From the NCBI GenBank assembly GCA_900751885.1, contig CAADTH010000050.1, positions 185,125 to 249,124 on the forward strand: a DNA stretch of 64,000 bases, in the 5' to 3' direction. This document shows, piece by piece, positions 14,912-23,001 of this stretch (its first letter is position 1; every line of letters begins with the position of its first letter). The notes below the pieces were generated by a model. The model made no database searches. It was not told the DNA's origin and saw only the letters and a program-made list of their open reading frames with translations. A program made the translations under genes and the position numbers. This stretch comes from Clostridia bacterium (lineage in GTDB: Bacteria; Bacillota; Clostridia; UBA1381).

Positions 14912-16725
14912 GCAACGTCAATCTGAAAAAGCTGATACTTCCCAATCTCCCCTATCTGCTCTTTGTCTATCTCTTTGACAAGGCGGCACAGGCGGCGCGG
15001 CTTGCACCGGGCGCGGACTTTTCCGCAAAGGTTTTATCCATTGGGGAGGGCTTCACCGCCGCCTTTTCCTCATTCGCGCCGAGCTTTGACCCCTTAGATA
15101 TGCTTGTCGGCGTTGCCGGGGCTGTCCTTATCCGGCTGATTGTCTATGTCAAGGGCAAGAACGCAAAGAAGTACCGCAAGAATGTAGAGTACGGTTCTGC
15201 CCGTTGGGGGACAGCCGAGGACATAAAGCCCTATGTAGACCCCATATTTGAAAACAACATCATTCTGACGCAGACCGAACGGCTGACAATGAACAGCCGC
15301 CCAAAGCAGCCGAAGCACGCGAGGAACAAGAACGTCCTTGTGATCGGCGGTTCCGGCAGCGGCAAGACAAGGTTTTTTGTGAAACCAAATCTTATGCAAT
15401 GTGCTTCAAATGGCAACCCGAACATTATTCCTACCAGTTATGTAGTGACCGACCCCAAAGGAACAGTCTTAATCGAGTGCGGCAGACTTTTACAGTACAG
15501 CGGGTATCGGATAAAAGTGCTGAACACCATCAATTTCAAAAAGAGTATGCGTTACAACCCCTTTGCCTATATCCGCAGCGAAAAGGACATTTTGAAGCTC
15601 GTCAATACCCTAATCGCCAACACCAAAGGCGACGGGGAGAAATCCGGCGAGGATTTTTGGGTGAAAGCGGAACGGCTCTTTTATTGCGCCCTAATCGGCT
15701 ACATCTGGTACGAAGCCCCGGAGGAAGAAAAGAACTTCACGACCCTGCTTGACATGATAAACGCCAGTGAAGCCCGCGAGGACGACCCGGAATTTCAAAG
15801 CCCCGTTGACCTCATGTTTGAACGCTTGGAGGAAAAAGACCCGGAACATTTCGCCGTGAAGCAGTATAAAAAATTCCTGTTGAGTGCGGGCAAGACCCGT
15901 TCCTCAATCCTTGTGAGTTGCGGCGCAAGGTTAGCCCCCTTTGACATTCGGGAATTGCGGGAGCTGATGGAAACCGACGAAATGGAGCTTGACACCATAG
16001 GCGACCGCAAGACCGCCCTGTTTGTCATTATCAGCGACACCGACGACACCTTTAACTTTGTTGTTTCAATCCTCTACACGCAGCTTTTCAACCTGTTATG
16101 CGACAAAGCCGACGACGTGTACGGCGGGCGGCTTCCCGTCCATGTGCGCTGTCTGCTTGACGAGTTCGCCAATATCGGGCAGATACCGAAGTTTGAAAAG
16201 CTCATAGCCACCATACGGAGCCGGGAAATATCGGCTTGTATCATTCTGCAAAGCCAGAGCCAGTTAAAAGCCATTTACAAGGACAATGCCGACACCATAG
16301 TAGGGAATTGCGACACGACCCTGTTCTTGGGCGGCAAGGAGAAAACTACCCTCAAAGAAATATCGGAAATCTTGGGGAAAGAAACGATAGACAGCTTCAA
16401 CACAAGCGAGAACCGGGGGCGGGAGGTTTCCCACGGGCTGAACTATCAGAAATTGGGAAAGGAGCTTATGACGCAGGACGAAATCGCGGTCATGGACGGC
16501 GGGAAATGTATCATGCAGCTTAGAGGGGTACGCCCCTTTTTCAGTGACAAGTACGACATAACGAAGCACCCGAAATACAAGTACCTGTCCGACTTTGACA
16601 AGAAGAACGCCTTTGACATGGAAAAGCACTTGCGCCGCCGCCCTGCAATCGTGAAGCCGGACGAGGTATTCGACTACTACGAAATCGACGCGGCAGAGTT
16701 GCAGGAGGACACCGACCATGAATGA
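14908..16725 (+). CDS. VirD4/TraG-type conjugative coupling protein
   Basis: 605 residues. Two N-terminal membrane segments (about 10-25 and 60-78) precede the cytoplasmic ATPase. Walker A is GGSGSGKTRF near residue 147-155; Walker B lies in VRCLLDEFANIG near 412-422; ILQSQSQLKAIY is also typical. It links the relaxosome to the mating channel and powers DNA transfer. Translational coupling to PcfB (ATGA) matches the family pairing. Confidence 0.93.
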   Translation: MSNVNLKKLILPNLPYLLFVYLFDKAAQAARLAPGADFSAKVLSIGEGFTAAFSSFAPSFDPLDMLVGVAGAVLIRLIVYVKGKNAKKYRKNVEYGSARWGTAEDIKPYVDPIFENNIILTQTERLTMNSRPKQPKHARNKNVLVIGGSGSGKTRFFVKPNLMQCASNGNPNIIPTSYVVTDPKGTVLIECGRLLQYSGYRIKVLNTINFKKSMRYNPFAYIRSEKDILKLVNTLIANTKGDGEKSGEDFWVKAERLFYCALIGYIWYEAPEEEKNFTTLLDMINASEAREDDPEFQSPVDLMFERLEEKDPEHFAVKQYKKFLLSAGKTRSSILVSCGARLAPFDIRELRELMETDEMELDTIGDRKTALFVIISDTDDTFNFVVSILYTQLFNLLCDKADDVYGGRLPVHVRCLLDEFANIGQIPKFEKLIATIRSREISACIILQSQSQLKAIYKDNADTIVGNCDTTLFLGGKEKTTLKEISEILGKETIDSFNTSENRGREVSHGLNYQKLGKELMTQDEIAVMDGGKCIMQLRGVRPFFSDKYDITKHPKYKYLSDFDKKNAFDMEKHLRRRPAIVKPDEVFDYYEIDAAELQEDTDHE

Positions 16726-16879
16726 ACGCCCAGAGGACAGACCCCGCTTTACGCTGATTGTCAATGAGCGCATGAGAAGCCAGAGCCGGGAGGAAACAAA
16801 GCGGCGGGCTGAATTGCAGCAATTTATCAGGGCTTGCGAAGCCCTCTACGAAAAGAACAATGCGCGGCAGGGGCTATGA
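16718..16879 (+). CDS. 53-residue protein overlapping the coupling protein gene
   Basis: The ATG at 16718 lies within the last codons of the coupling protein gene (8-nt overlap), behind GCAGGAGG, and opens 53 codons beginning MNERPEDRPRFTLIVNERM. It is highly charged and probably helical (SREETKRRAELQQFIRACEALYEK). The good SD and coupled position support a real gene. Function unknown. Confidence 0.6.
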   Translation: MNERPEDRPRFTLIVNERMRSQSREETKRRAELQQFIRACEALYEKNNARQGL

Positions 16880-16881
16880 CC

Positions 16882-17031
16882 TGTCCACATACCTTGCGTC
16901 ATGGAAATGTGGATAACAGGCTATTGCGCAATGGAAAACGCCATTCACAGCACATGGAAAAGCAAGAACAGCTTTCCCACGTCCTGCAAACAGCGTTTCC
17001 CACAGCTCCATAAGACAGCCAGTTACCCACA
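16882..17031. promoter_or_regulatory. Cluster of DnaA-box-like 9-mers
   Basis: In the 440-bp gap 16880-17321 there is one perfect DnaA box on the minus strand (TGTGGATAA, 16908-16916) and three near matches on the plus strand: TTTCCCACG (16973-16981), TTTCCCACA (16996-17004) and TTACCCACA (17023-17031). TCCACAT/ATGTGGA arms flank 16884-16913. The cluster could be an origin or a regulatory site. No gene is evident in the gap; 17032-17233 holds a good SD at 17100 but no clear frame. Confidence 0.45.
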
Positions 17032-17233
17032 TTCCCATAACGCCTACTACGACGGAAACAGACCTTTTCCTGCCTGTCATTTAGAAAAGCAAAACCTTAA
17101 AGGAGGTGGTTTGAAATCAAAGCCGTAAACATTGGTTACATGGTACGCGCCCCCTGCCTTTGGAGCGCACAGCGGCAGGAAGCCGCCCACAACCGAATAC
17201 CGCCGCGCCGCAGATATGCCGCAGCGCGGGGAC

Positions 17234-17263
17234 AGCCGCCTTACACACAGGGCGGCTTTTTTC
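17234..17263 (+). terminator. Hairpin terminator upstream of the Maff2-like gene
   Basis: AGCCGCC (17234-17240) pairs with GGCGGCT (17251-17257), followed by TTTTT. It lies 60 nt before the next gene, so it ends a transcript from upstream or acts as an attenuator inside the transfer operon. Confidence 0.7.
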
Positions 17264-17321
17264 TTACACAAACACACTCAAACAATTTTTGAGCCGCACA
17301 GCGGCAGAAAGTGAGGACTAT

Positions 17322-17537
17322 ATGGAATTTTTCAACAGCGCAGTAGACGTATTGCAGACCCTTGTTATCGCCCTTGGAGCCGGACTTGGTATCTGGGGTG
17401 TTATCAACTTGCTTGAGGGCTACGGCAACGACAACCCCGGCGCGAAAAGTCAAGGCATGAAACAGCTCATGGCGGGCGGCGGCGTTGCCCTTATCGGCAT
17501 GGTGCTTGTACCGCTTCTTTCCGGCTTGTTCGGTTAA
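17322..17537 (+). CDS. Maff2-family membrane peptide
   Basis: 71 residues from the ATG at 17322 (SD GTGAGGA). Two hydrophobic helices (about 10-32 and 50-70) flank a polar loop (EGYGNDNPGAKSQGMKQLMAGGG). Length, sequence and location before the VirB6-like gene match Maff2 proteins, likely the VirB2/pilin-like or channel component of this transfer system. That role is inferred from topology. Confidence 0.8.
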   Translation: MEFFNSAVDVLQTLVIALGAGLGIWGVINLLEGYGNDNPGAKSQGMKQLMAGGGVALIGMVLVPLLSGLFG

Positions 17538-17553
17538 GCGCGGGTAACAGCCT

Positions 17554-18423
17554 ATGCAGAGCATACTTGACGCGATTAACGAATGGATAAAAGAAATCCT
17601 AATCGGAGCTATCAACGGTAATCTGTCAACTATGTTCGGGGACGTAAACGAGAAAGTCGGCACAATCGCAGGACAGGTAGGGCAGACCCCGCAGGGGTGG
17701 AATGGTAATATCTTTTCCATGATACAGACCCTTTCCGAAAATGTAATCGTACCCATTGCGGGGCTTGTCATTACCTACGTCCTATGCTACGAGCTAATCA
17801 GCATGGTAACGGAAAAGAACAACATGCACGACGTTGACACGTTCATGTTCTTTAAGTGGTTTTTCAAGGCGTGGGTGGCAGTTTTCCTTGTCACCCACAC
17901 CTTTGATATAACAATGGCGGTGTTCGATATGGCACAGCACGTCGTATCGGGCGCGGCGGGGGTAATCGGCAGCGACACGAATATAGATGTCGCCGCCGCC
18001 CTTGAAGCCATGCAGGAGGGGCTTGACGCAATGGAAATCCCCGAACTACTGCTGCTCGTCATGGAAACAAGCCTTGTCAGCCTTTGCATGAAAATCATGT
18101 CAGTGCTGATAACGGTTATCCTGTACGGCAGAATGATAGAAATATACCTGTACTGTTCCGTTTCCCCTATCCCGTTCGCCACTTTTGTAAACCGGGAATG
18201 GGGGCAGATTGGAAACAACTACCTCAAAGGCTTAATAGCACTCGGCTTTCAGGGCTTCCTGATTATGATATGCGTCGGCATTTATGCGGTACTGGTGAAT
18301 GACATGATAATAGCGGACAATCTGCACAGCGCGATTTTTTCCCTTGCAGCCTATACCGTTATCCTCTGCTTTTCCCTGTTCAAATCCGGCGGGCTTGCAA
18401 AGTCGATATTTTCCGCACATTAG
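17554..18423 (+). CDS. VirB6/TrbL-like polytopic conjugation protein
   Basis: 289 residues, six hydrophobic segments (about 68-88, 105-125, 168-195, 205-220, 232-255, 262-285). The amphipathic N-terminus (MQSILDAINEWIKEILIGA) and YCSVSPIPFATFVNREWGQIGNNYLKG are typical of the VirB6-like channel protein in Tn1549/CTn elements. It would form part of the inner-membrane channel. Confidence 0.8.
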   Translation: MQSILDAINEWIKEILIGAINGNLSTMFGDVNEKVGTIAGQVGQTPQGWNGNIFSMIQTLSENVIVPIAGLVITYVLCYELISMVTEKNNMHDVDTFMFFKWFFKAWVAVFLVTHTFDITMAVFDMAQHVVSGAAGVIGSDTNIDVAAALEAMQEGLDAMEIPELLLLVMETSLVSLCMKIMSVLITVILYGRMIEIYLYCSVSPIPFATFVNREWGQIGNNYLKGLIALGFQGFLIMICVGIYAVLVNDMIIADNLHSAIFSLAAYTVILCFSLFKSGGLAKSIFSAH

Positions 18424-18425
18424 CC

Positions 18426-18484
18426 GCGTGTCAAGGGTAGGGTGGAGATTTTGCAGGGCAAAATACGACCCGACCTTGACGCGC
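18426..18484 (+). ncRNA. Nested hairpin before the PrgI-like gene
   Basis: An 11-bp outer stem GCGTGTCAAGG/CCTTGACGCGC (one G-U) encloses TTTTGC-AGG-GCAAAA (18449-18463). No U-tract follows, so it is not a standard terminator. It lies in the 166-nt gap inside the transfer operon and may be an RNA-processing or regulatory structure. Confidence 0.4.
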
Positions 18485-18589
18485 CCAACACCCAAACACC
18501 CTATGGACAGGGCAGACGGCACACTTGACCGTTGCCCTTGATTACCCTATGGGGAACTATCAACAGCCAACAGCGAAAGGAGGTATTCA

Positions 18590-18994
18590 ATGGCGTATGT
18601 ACCCGTACCGAAAGACCTGTCACGGATAAAAACAAAAGTCGCCCTCAATCTGACGAAGCGGCAAATCATTTGTTTTGCGGTAGCCCTCATTATCGGACTG
18701 CCGCTTTTCTTTTTACTCAAAGACAGCGCAGGGACGAGCCTTGCGGCGTTCGTGATGATACTTGTCATGCTGCCCTGTTTCCTCATTGCCATGTATGAGA
18801 AACACGGACAGCCCCTTGAAGTGGTGGTAAAAAACATCATTCAGACAAAATTTGTCCGACCAAAGGAACGCCCTTACCAGACAGAAAACCTATACGCCGT
18901 TATTGAACGGCAGCGAAAACTTGAAAAGGAGGTATCAGCGATTGTCAAAGGCACATACAAACAGGACGCAGGGAAAAAGCGGCGCAGGGGCTAA
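18590..18994 (+). CDS. PrgI/VirB3-like conjugation protein
   Basis: 134 residues with SD GAAAGGAGG. The start MAYVPVPKDLSRIKTKVALNLTKRQ and two adjacent membrane helices (about 28-47 and 50-68) are the PrgI family pattern. It is the inner-membrane partner of the VirB4 ATPase. Its 3' part overlaps the VirB4 gene by about 50 nt, indicating coupling. Confidence 0.85.
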   Translation: MAYVPVPKDLSRIKTKVALNLTKRQIICFAVALIIGLPLFFLLKDSAGTSLAAFVMILVMLPCFLIAMYEKHGQPLEVVVKNIIQTKFVRPKERPYQTENLYAVIERQRKLEKEVSAIVKGTYKQDAGKKRRRG

Positions 18995-21365
18995 CCACAA
19001 ACGCAAGCTGACCCGCGCCGAAAAGAAACAGATCGCCGCCCTTATCCAAAAGGCAAAGGGCGACGGCAAGGCGCACACGGCGCAGCAGACTATCCCCTAC
19101 TTGCAGATGTACCCGGACGGTATCTGCCGGGTATCGGCAAAGAAATACAGTAAAAGCATGGAGTACGACGACATTAACTATCAGCTTGCACAGGCAGACG
19201 ACAAGACCGCCATTTTTGAAAACTGGTGTGACTTCCTCAACTACTTTGACGCTTCCGTGTCGGTGCAGCTCTCTTTCATCAATCAAGGGACACAGCAGGA
19301 AAAAGCGCAAAAGGCTATCGACATTGCCCCGCAGGACGACGCTTTCAACTCTATCCGTACCGAATACGCGGATATGCTGAAAAATCAGCTTGCAAAGGGC
19401 AACAACGGGCTTGAAAAGCATAAGTACATCACATTCAGTATCGAAGCCGACAATCTGAACGCAGCAAAGGCGCGGCTTGCCCGCATTGAAACCGACATAC
19501 TGAACAATTTCAAAGTGCTTGGCGTGTCTGCCCGCCCCATGACGGGCTATGACCGCTTGCAGACCCTACACGGCGTATTCCACCCGGAGGGCGAACCGTT
19601 CACGTTTGATTGGGCTTGGCTTGCCCCGTCCGGGCTTACCACAAAGGACTTTATCGCCCCGTCCTCGTTCCGATTTGGCGAGGGGCGCACGTTCCGCATG
19701 GGGCGCAAAATCGGCGCGGTATCGTTCTTACAGATACTTGCGCCGGAGCTGAACGACCGTATGCTTGCGGATATACTCGACCTTGAAACAGGCGTGATTG
19801 TCAATCTGCATATCAAGAGTATCGACCAGACCGAAGCAATCAAGACCATTAAGCGCAAGATAACCGACCTTGACAAGATGAAGATTGAAGAACAGAAAAA
19901 AGCCGTCCGCAGCGGGTACGACATGGATATTATCCCCTCTGACCTTGCCACGTTCGGCGCGGAAGCAAAAAATCTCTTGCAGGACTTACAGAGCAGGAAT
20001 GAAAGAATGTTTTTACTCACGTTCCTTGTGGTGAACATGGCAGACACGAAGCAGAAACTTGAAAATGACGTGTTCGCGGCGGCAGGTATCGCACAGAAAT
20101 ATAATTGTGCGCTGACCCGCCTTGACTATCAGCAGGAAGCGGGGCTTATGTCAAGCGTCCCTATCGGTGAAAATCTTATCCCCATTCAAAGGGGCTTGAC
20201 GACGAGCAGCACCGCAATTTTCATTCCTTTTATCACGCAGGAGCTTTTTCAGCAGGGCGAAGCCCTCTACTACGGGCTGAACGCTTTAAGCAACAACATG
20301 ATTTTATGCGACCGCAAGCAGCTCAAAAACCCGAACGGGCTTATCTTGGGAACCCCCGGAAGCGGTAAATCCTTTGCGGCAAAGCGGGAAATGACAAATG
20401 CGTTCCTCATTACCGACGACGACATTATCATTTGTGACCCGGAAGCCGAGTATTACCCCCTTGTGCAGCGGCTACACGGACAGGTTATCCGCATTTCGCC
20501 CACAAGCACACAGTATGTAAACCCTATGGACATAAACCTCAATTACAGCGAGGACGACAACCCTCTTGCTCTGAAAAGCGATTTTATCCTTTCCCTTTGC
20601 GAGCTTGTGATTGGCGGCAAGGAGGGCTTGCAGCCCGTAGAAAAGACCGTCATTGACCGCGCCGTGAGGAACGTGTACCGCCTGTTTTTGGCAGACCCCG
20701 ACCCGGCGAAAATGCCGATATTGGGCGACCTGTACGACGAGCTGTTGAAGCAGCCGGAGCCGGAAGCGGCGCGGATCGCGGCGGCATTGGAACTTTATGT
20801 TTCCGGGAGCCTTAACGTATTCAACCACAGAACTAACGTGGAGCTTGAAAACCGCCTTGTCTGCTTTGACATTAAGCAGTTAGGCAAGCAGCTAAAGAAA
20901 TTAGGAATGTTGATTGTGCAAGACCAGACTTGGAACCGGGTAACAGTCAACCGCGCCGAGAAAAAGGCGACCCGCTACTACATGGACGAATTTCATCTGC
21001 TCTTGAAAGAAGAACAGACCGCCGCTTACAGCGTGGAAATCTGGAAGCGTTTTCGTAAATGGGGCGGCATACCGACAGCCATCACGCAGAACGTGAAAGA
21101 CTTATTGAGCAGCCGCGAGGTGGAAAATATCTTTGAAAACAGCGACTTTGTGCTTATGCTCAATCAAGCCGCCGGCGACCGGGCTATCCTTGCAAAGCAG
21201 CTTTCCATTTCGCCGCAGCAGATGAAGTATGTCACCCACACCGAAGCGGGCGAGGGCTTGATTTTCTTTGGTAACGTGGTGCTGCCCTTTGTAGACCGCT
21301 TCCCGACCAACACGGAGCTTTACAGGGTAATGACGACGAAGCCGGAGGAAACGGCAAGCGAATAA
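18942..21365 (+). CDS. VirB4-like conjugation ATPase
   Basis: About 807 residues from a TTG at 18942, which has a perfect SD (AAAGGAGG, 18925-18932); the frame is open further upstream but without an SD. The C-terminal RecA-like domain has Walker A GTPGSGKSF (near residue 465) and the region around FHLLLKEEQTAAYSVEIWKRFRKWGGIPTAITQ. VirB4 proteins energise the mating channel. It lies inside PrgI in another frame, as in related elements. Confidence 0.92.
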   Translation: MSKAHTNRTQGKSGAGANHKRKLTRAEKKQIAALIQKAKGDGKAHTAQQTIPYLQMYPDGICRVSAKKYSKSMEYDDINYQLAQADDKTAIFENWCDFLNYFDASVSVQLSFINQGTQQEKAQKAIDIAPQDDAFNSIRTEYADMLKNQLAKGNNGLEKHKYITFSIEADNLNAAKARLARIETDILNNFKVLGVSARPMTGYDRLQTLHGVFHPEGEPFTFDWAWLAPSGLTTKDFIAPSSFRFGEGRTFRMGRKIGAVSFLQILAPELNDRMLADILDLETGVIVNLHIKSIDQTEAIKTIKRKITDLDKMKIEEQKKAVRSGYDMDIIPSDLATFGAEAKNLLQDLQSRNERMFLLTFLVVNMADTKQKLENDVFAAAGIAQKYNCALTRLDYQQEAGLMSSVPIGENLIPIQRGLTTSSTAIFIPFITQELFQQGEALYYGLNALSNNMILCDRKQLKNPNGLILGTPGSGKSFAAKREMTNAFLITDDDIIICDPEAEYYPLVQRLHGQVIRISPTSTQYVNPMDINLNYSEDDNPLALKSDFILSLCELVIGGKEGLQPVEKTVIDRAVRNVYRLFLADPDPAKMPILGDLYDELLKQPEPEAARIAAALELYVSGSLNVFNHRTNVELENRLVCFDIKQLGKQLKKLGMLIVQDQTWNRVTVNRAEKKATRYYMDEFHLLLKEEQTAAYSVEIWKRFRKWGGIPTAITQNVKDLLSSREVENIFENSDFVLMLNQAAGDRAILAKQLSISPQQMKYVTHTEAGEGLIFFGNVVLPFVDRFPTNTELYRVMTTKPEETASE

Positions 21366-21388
21366 TCAAAGTGAAAGGAGTTTGACTG

Positions 21389-22180
21389 ATGAATGAAACC
21401 TTACAAGTCCCCATAGGGGAGCAGGAACACTTGAAAGAATTTTTCAAGCTGCTGAACGAGAATGGGCAAAGGCAGGAAGCCGCCGAGTTTTCAGCCCTTG
21501 TCAACCAACTAAGCAACATGGAACAGCAGTATTCCGCTGTCCTGTCCGAGCTGCAAGTTGTCCGGGGGCAGCTTGACCGCATACAGGATAAGGGTATCAA
21601 GTCCGCGCTTATGAAAGGCATATCAGCCGTACAGGAGAAAGTGACACAGACAAAAGAACAGCTCACCCACATCAAGGCTGACTTTTCCCAATCGGTGAAA
21701 AACGCCTTATCCAACATGAAGCAGCAAGGCATTTCTGCCCTGCATAAAGCAGTTGACTTCATGGGGATAAAGACCGCCCTTGCAGATATGCGGGAAAGTC
21801 TGCAATCTTCCATTTCACAGACACAGAAAAGCATTGACCGTATCAATGTCATAGGGAGCGAGCTTCACGCGCTGAACGAACACAGCCGGAATTTAGGGCG
21901 TGCGCTGACAGGCAGGGAAGCAAAGGAGCTGACCGCCCGGAATGAGGATAAAGGCGTTCTTGCGGCGGTTGCAAAGCCCTTGAAGAAATCAAAATCCATG
22001 TTGGAGAGCATGGAAAAAGGCGTGACCCGCGCAATACAGAGCGTTAACCGCTTGGAACAGGCAGCAGCCAAAGGCAGGGAGCAAAAGCCCTCTATCCGCG
22101 AGGGATTGAAAGCCGCAAAGGGACAGGAACGCCCCAAAAGAACGCCGTCCCCGCAGAAAAAGCAGGAAGCGAGCCTATGA
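21389..22180 (+). CDS. Coiled-coil conjugation accessory protein (DUF6674-like)
   Basis: 263 residues from ATG with SD GAAAGGAG. Long helical segments with heptad-like patterns (about 40-110, 125-165) suggest a coiled coil. The C-terminus is strongly basic and carries KPSIREGLKAAKG, a motif that recurs in the tails of two other proteins of this element. It overlaps the next frame. No catalytic motif seen; the DUF6674 link is from memory. Confidence 0.6.
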   Translation: MNETLQVPIGEQEHLKEFFKLLNENGQRQEAAEFSALVNQLSNMEQQYSAVLSELQVVRGQLDRIQDKGIKSALMKGISAVQEKVTQTKEQLTHIKADFSQSVKNALSNMKQQGISALHKAVDFMGIKTALADMRESLQSSISQTQKSIDRINVIGSELHALNEHSRNLGRALTGREAKELTARNEDKGVLAAVAKPLKKSKSMLESMEKGVTRAIQSVNRLEQAAAKGREQKPSIREGLKAAKGQERPKRTPSPQKKQEASL

Positions 22181-22194
22181 CGGGAGGGGGAAAT

Positions 22195-23001
22195 TTGAAG
22201 CAGCGCAAGCCCCCGCTTGTTGTAAAGGAGCTTGACCCGGAAACGGCAGTTTCCTTTATCCGGGCATACCACTATTCAAAGGTGCTGCCCCGACTGACCC
22301 GCTACTACTTGGGCTTTTACAAGGGCGGGGAGCTTTCCGGCGTGGTATCGCTTGGGTGGGGGACGCAGCCCTTACAGACCATAAAAAAGATTTTCCCGCG
22401 CCACACCCTTTTGACCGCTGACTACTTGGAAATCGGGAAAATGTGCTTCCTGCCGTCCGAGAACGGCAACCAGTATTTCGGCAGCCTTGCCCTCTCTGCC
22501 CTTATCGGGTGGTTACGGGAGTATACGGGCTGTCTTTTTCTTTACACCCTTGCGGACGGCATAATGGGAAAATGCGGCTATGTCTATCAGGCGGCGAACT
22601 TCCGCTATCTTGGGAGCTTCACCACAAGCGTTTACCGCCATGCCGCCACCGGGGAAAAGATACACCCCCGTAGCGCAGGGCAGCTTTTGGCGGAAAACGC
22701 CGCCTTTGACGGCGTGGCAAAGCGGCACTGGCTGACCTATGAATTTTGCCGCATGAAAGGCATTGAGAAAATCAACGGGCGAATGTTCCGCTACATCTAC
22801 CCGCTGACAAAGGAAGCCGTGAAAATCCTGCAAAGCTACCCGCAGTATCGACACATGACCTATCCAAAGGAGAAAGACCTTTCCTTTGCTGTCCGCACCG
22901 GGCGCAGACAGTACACAGAAATACCGCCGCCGCGCTTCAACCGGGAAGTGTGCCACTATAACCCGCAGAAGTACAGCGGCGAAGGAGGTGTGAACTTTTG
23001 A
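22195..23001 (+). CDS. Mom-like GNAT-fold protein, possible DNA modification
   Basis: About 268 residues. The TTG at 22195 has SD GGAGGGGG, while the ATG at 22177 overlaps the previous stop with a weak SD. AYHYSKVLPRLTRYYLGFYK, SGVVSLGWGTQPLQTI and LEIGKMCFLPS are the layout I associate with phage Mu Mom-family proteins (GNAT-like adenine carbamoylmethylation). Modified DNA would resist restriction in the recipient, which fits the antirestriction genes downstream. The assignment is from pattern memory and could be wrong; a generic GNAT acetyltransferase is the alternative. Confidence 0.55.
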   Translation: MKQRKPPLVVKELDPETAVSFIRAYHYSKVLPRLTRYYLGFYKGGELSGVVSLGWGTQPLQTIKKIFPRHTLLTADYLEIGKMCFLPSENGNQYFGSLALSALIGWLREYTGCLFLYTLADGIMGKCGYVYQAANFRYLGSFTTSVYRHAATGEKIHPRSAGQLLAENAAFDGVAKRHWLTYEFCRMKGIEKINGRMFRYIYPLTKEAVKILQSYPQYRHMTYPKEKDLSFAVRTGRRQYTEIPPPRFNREVCHYNPQKYSGEGGVNF

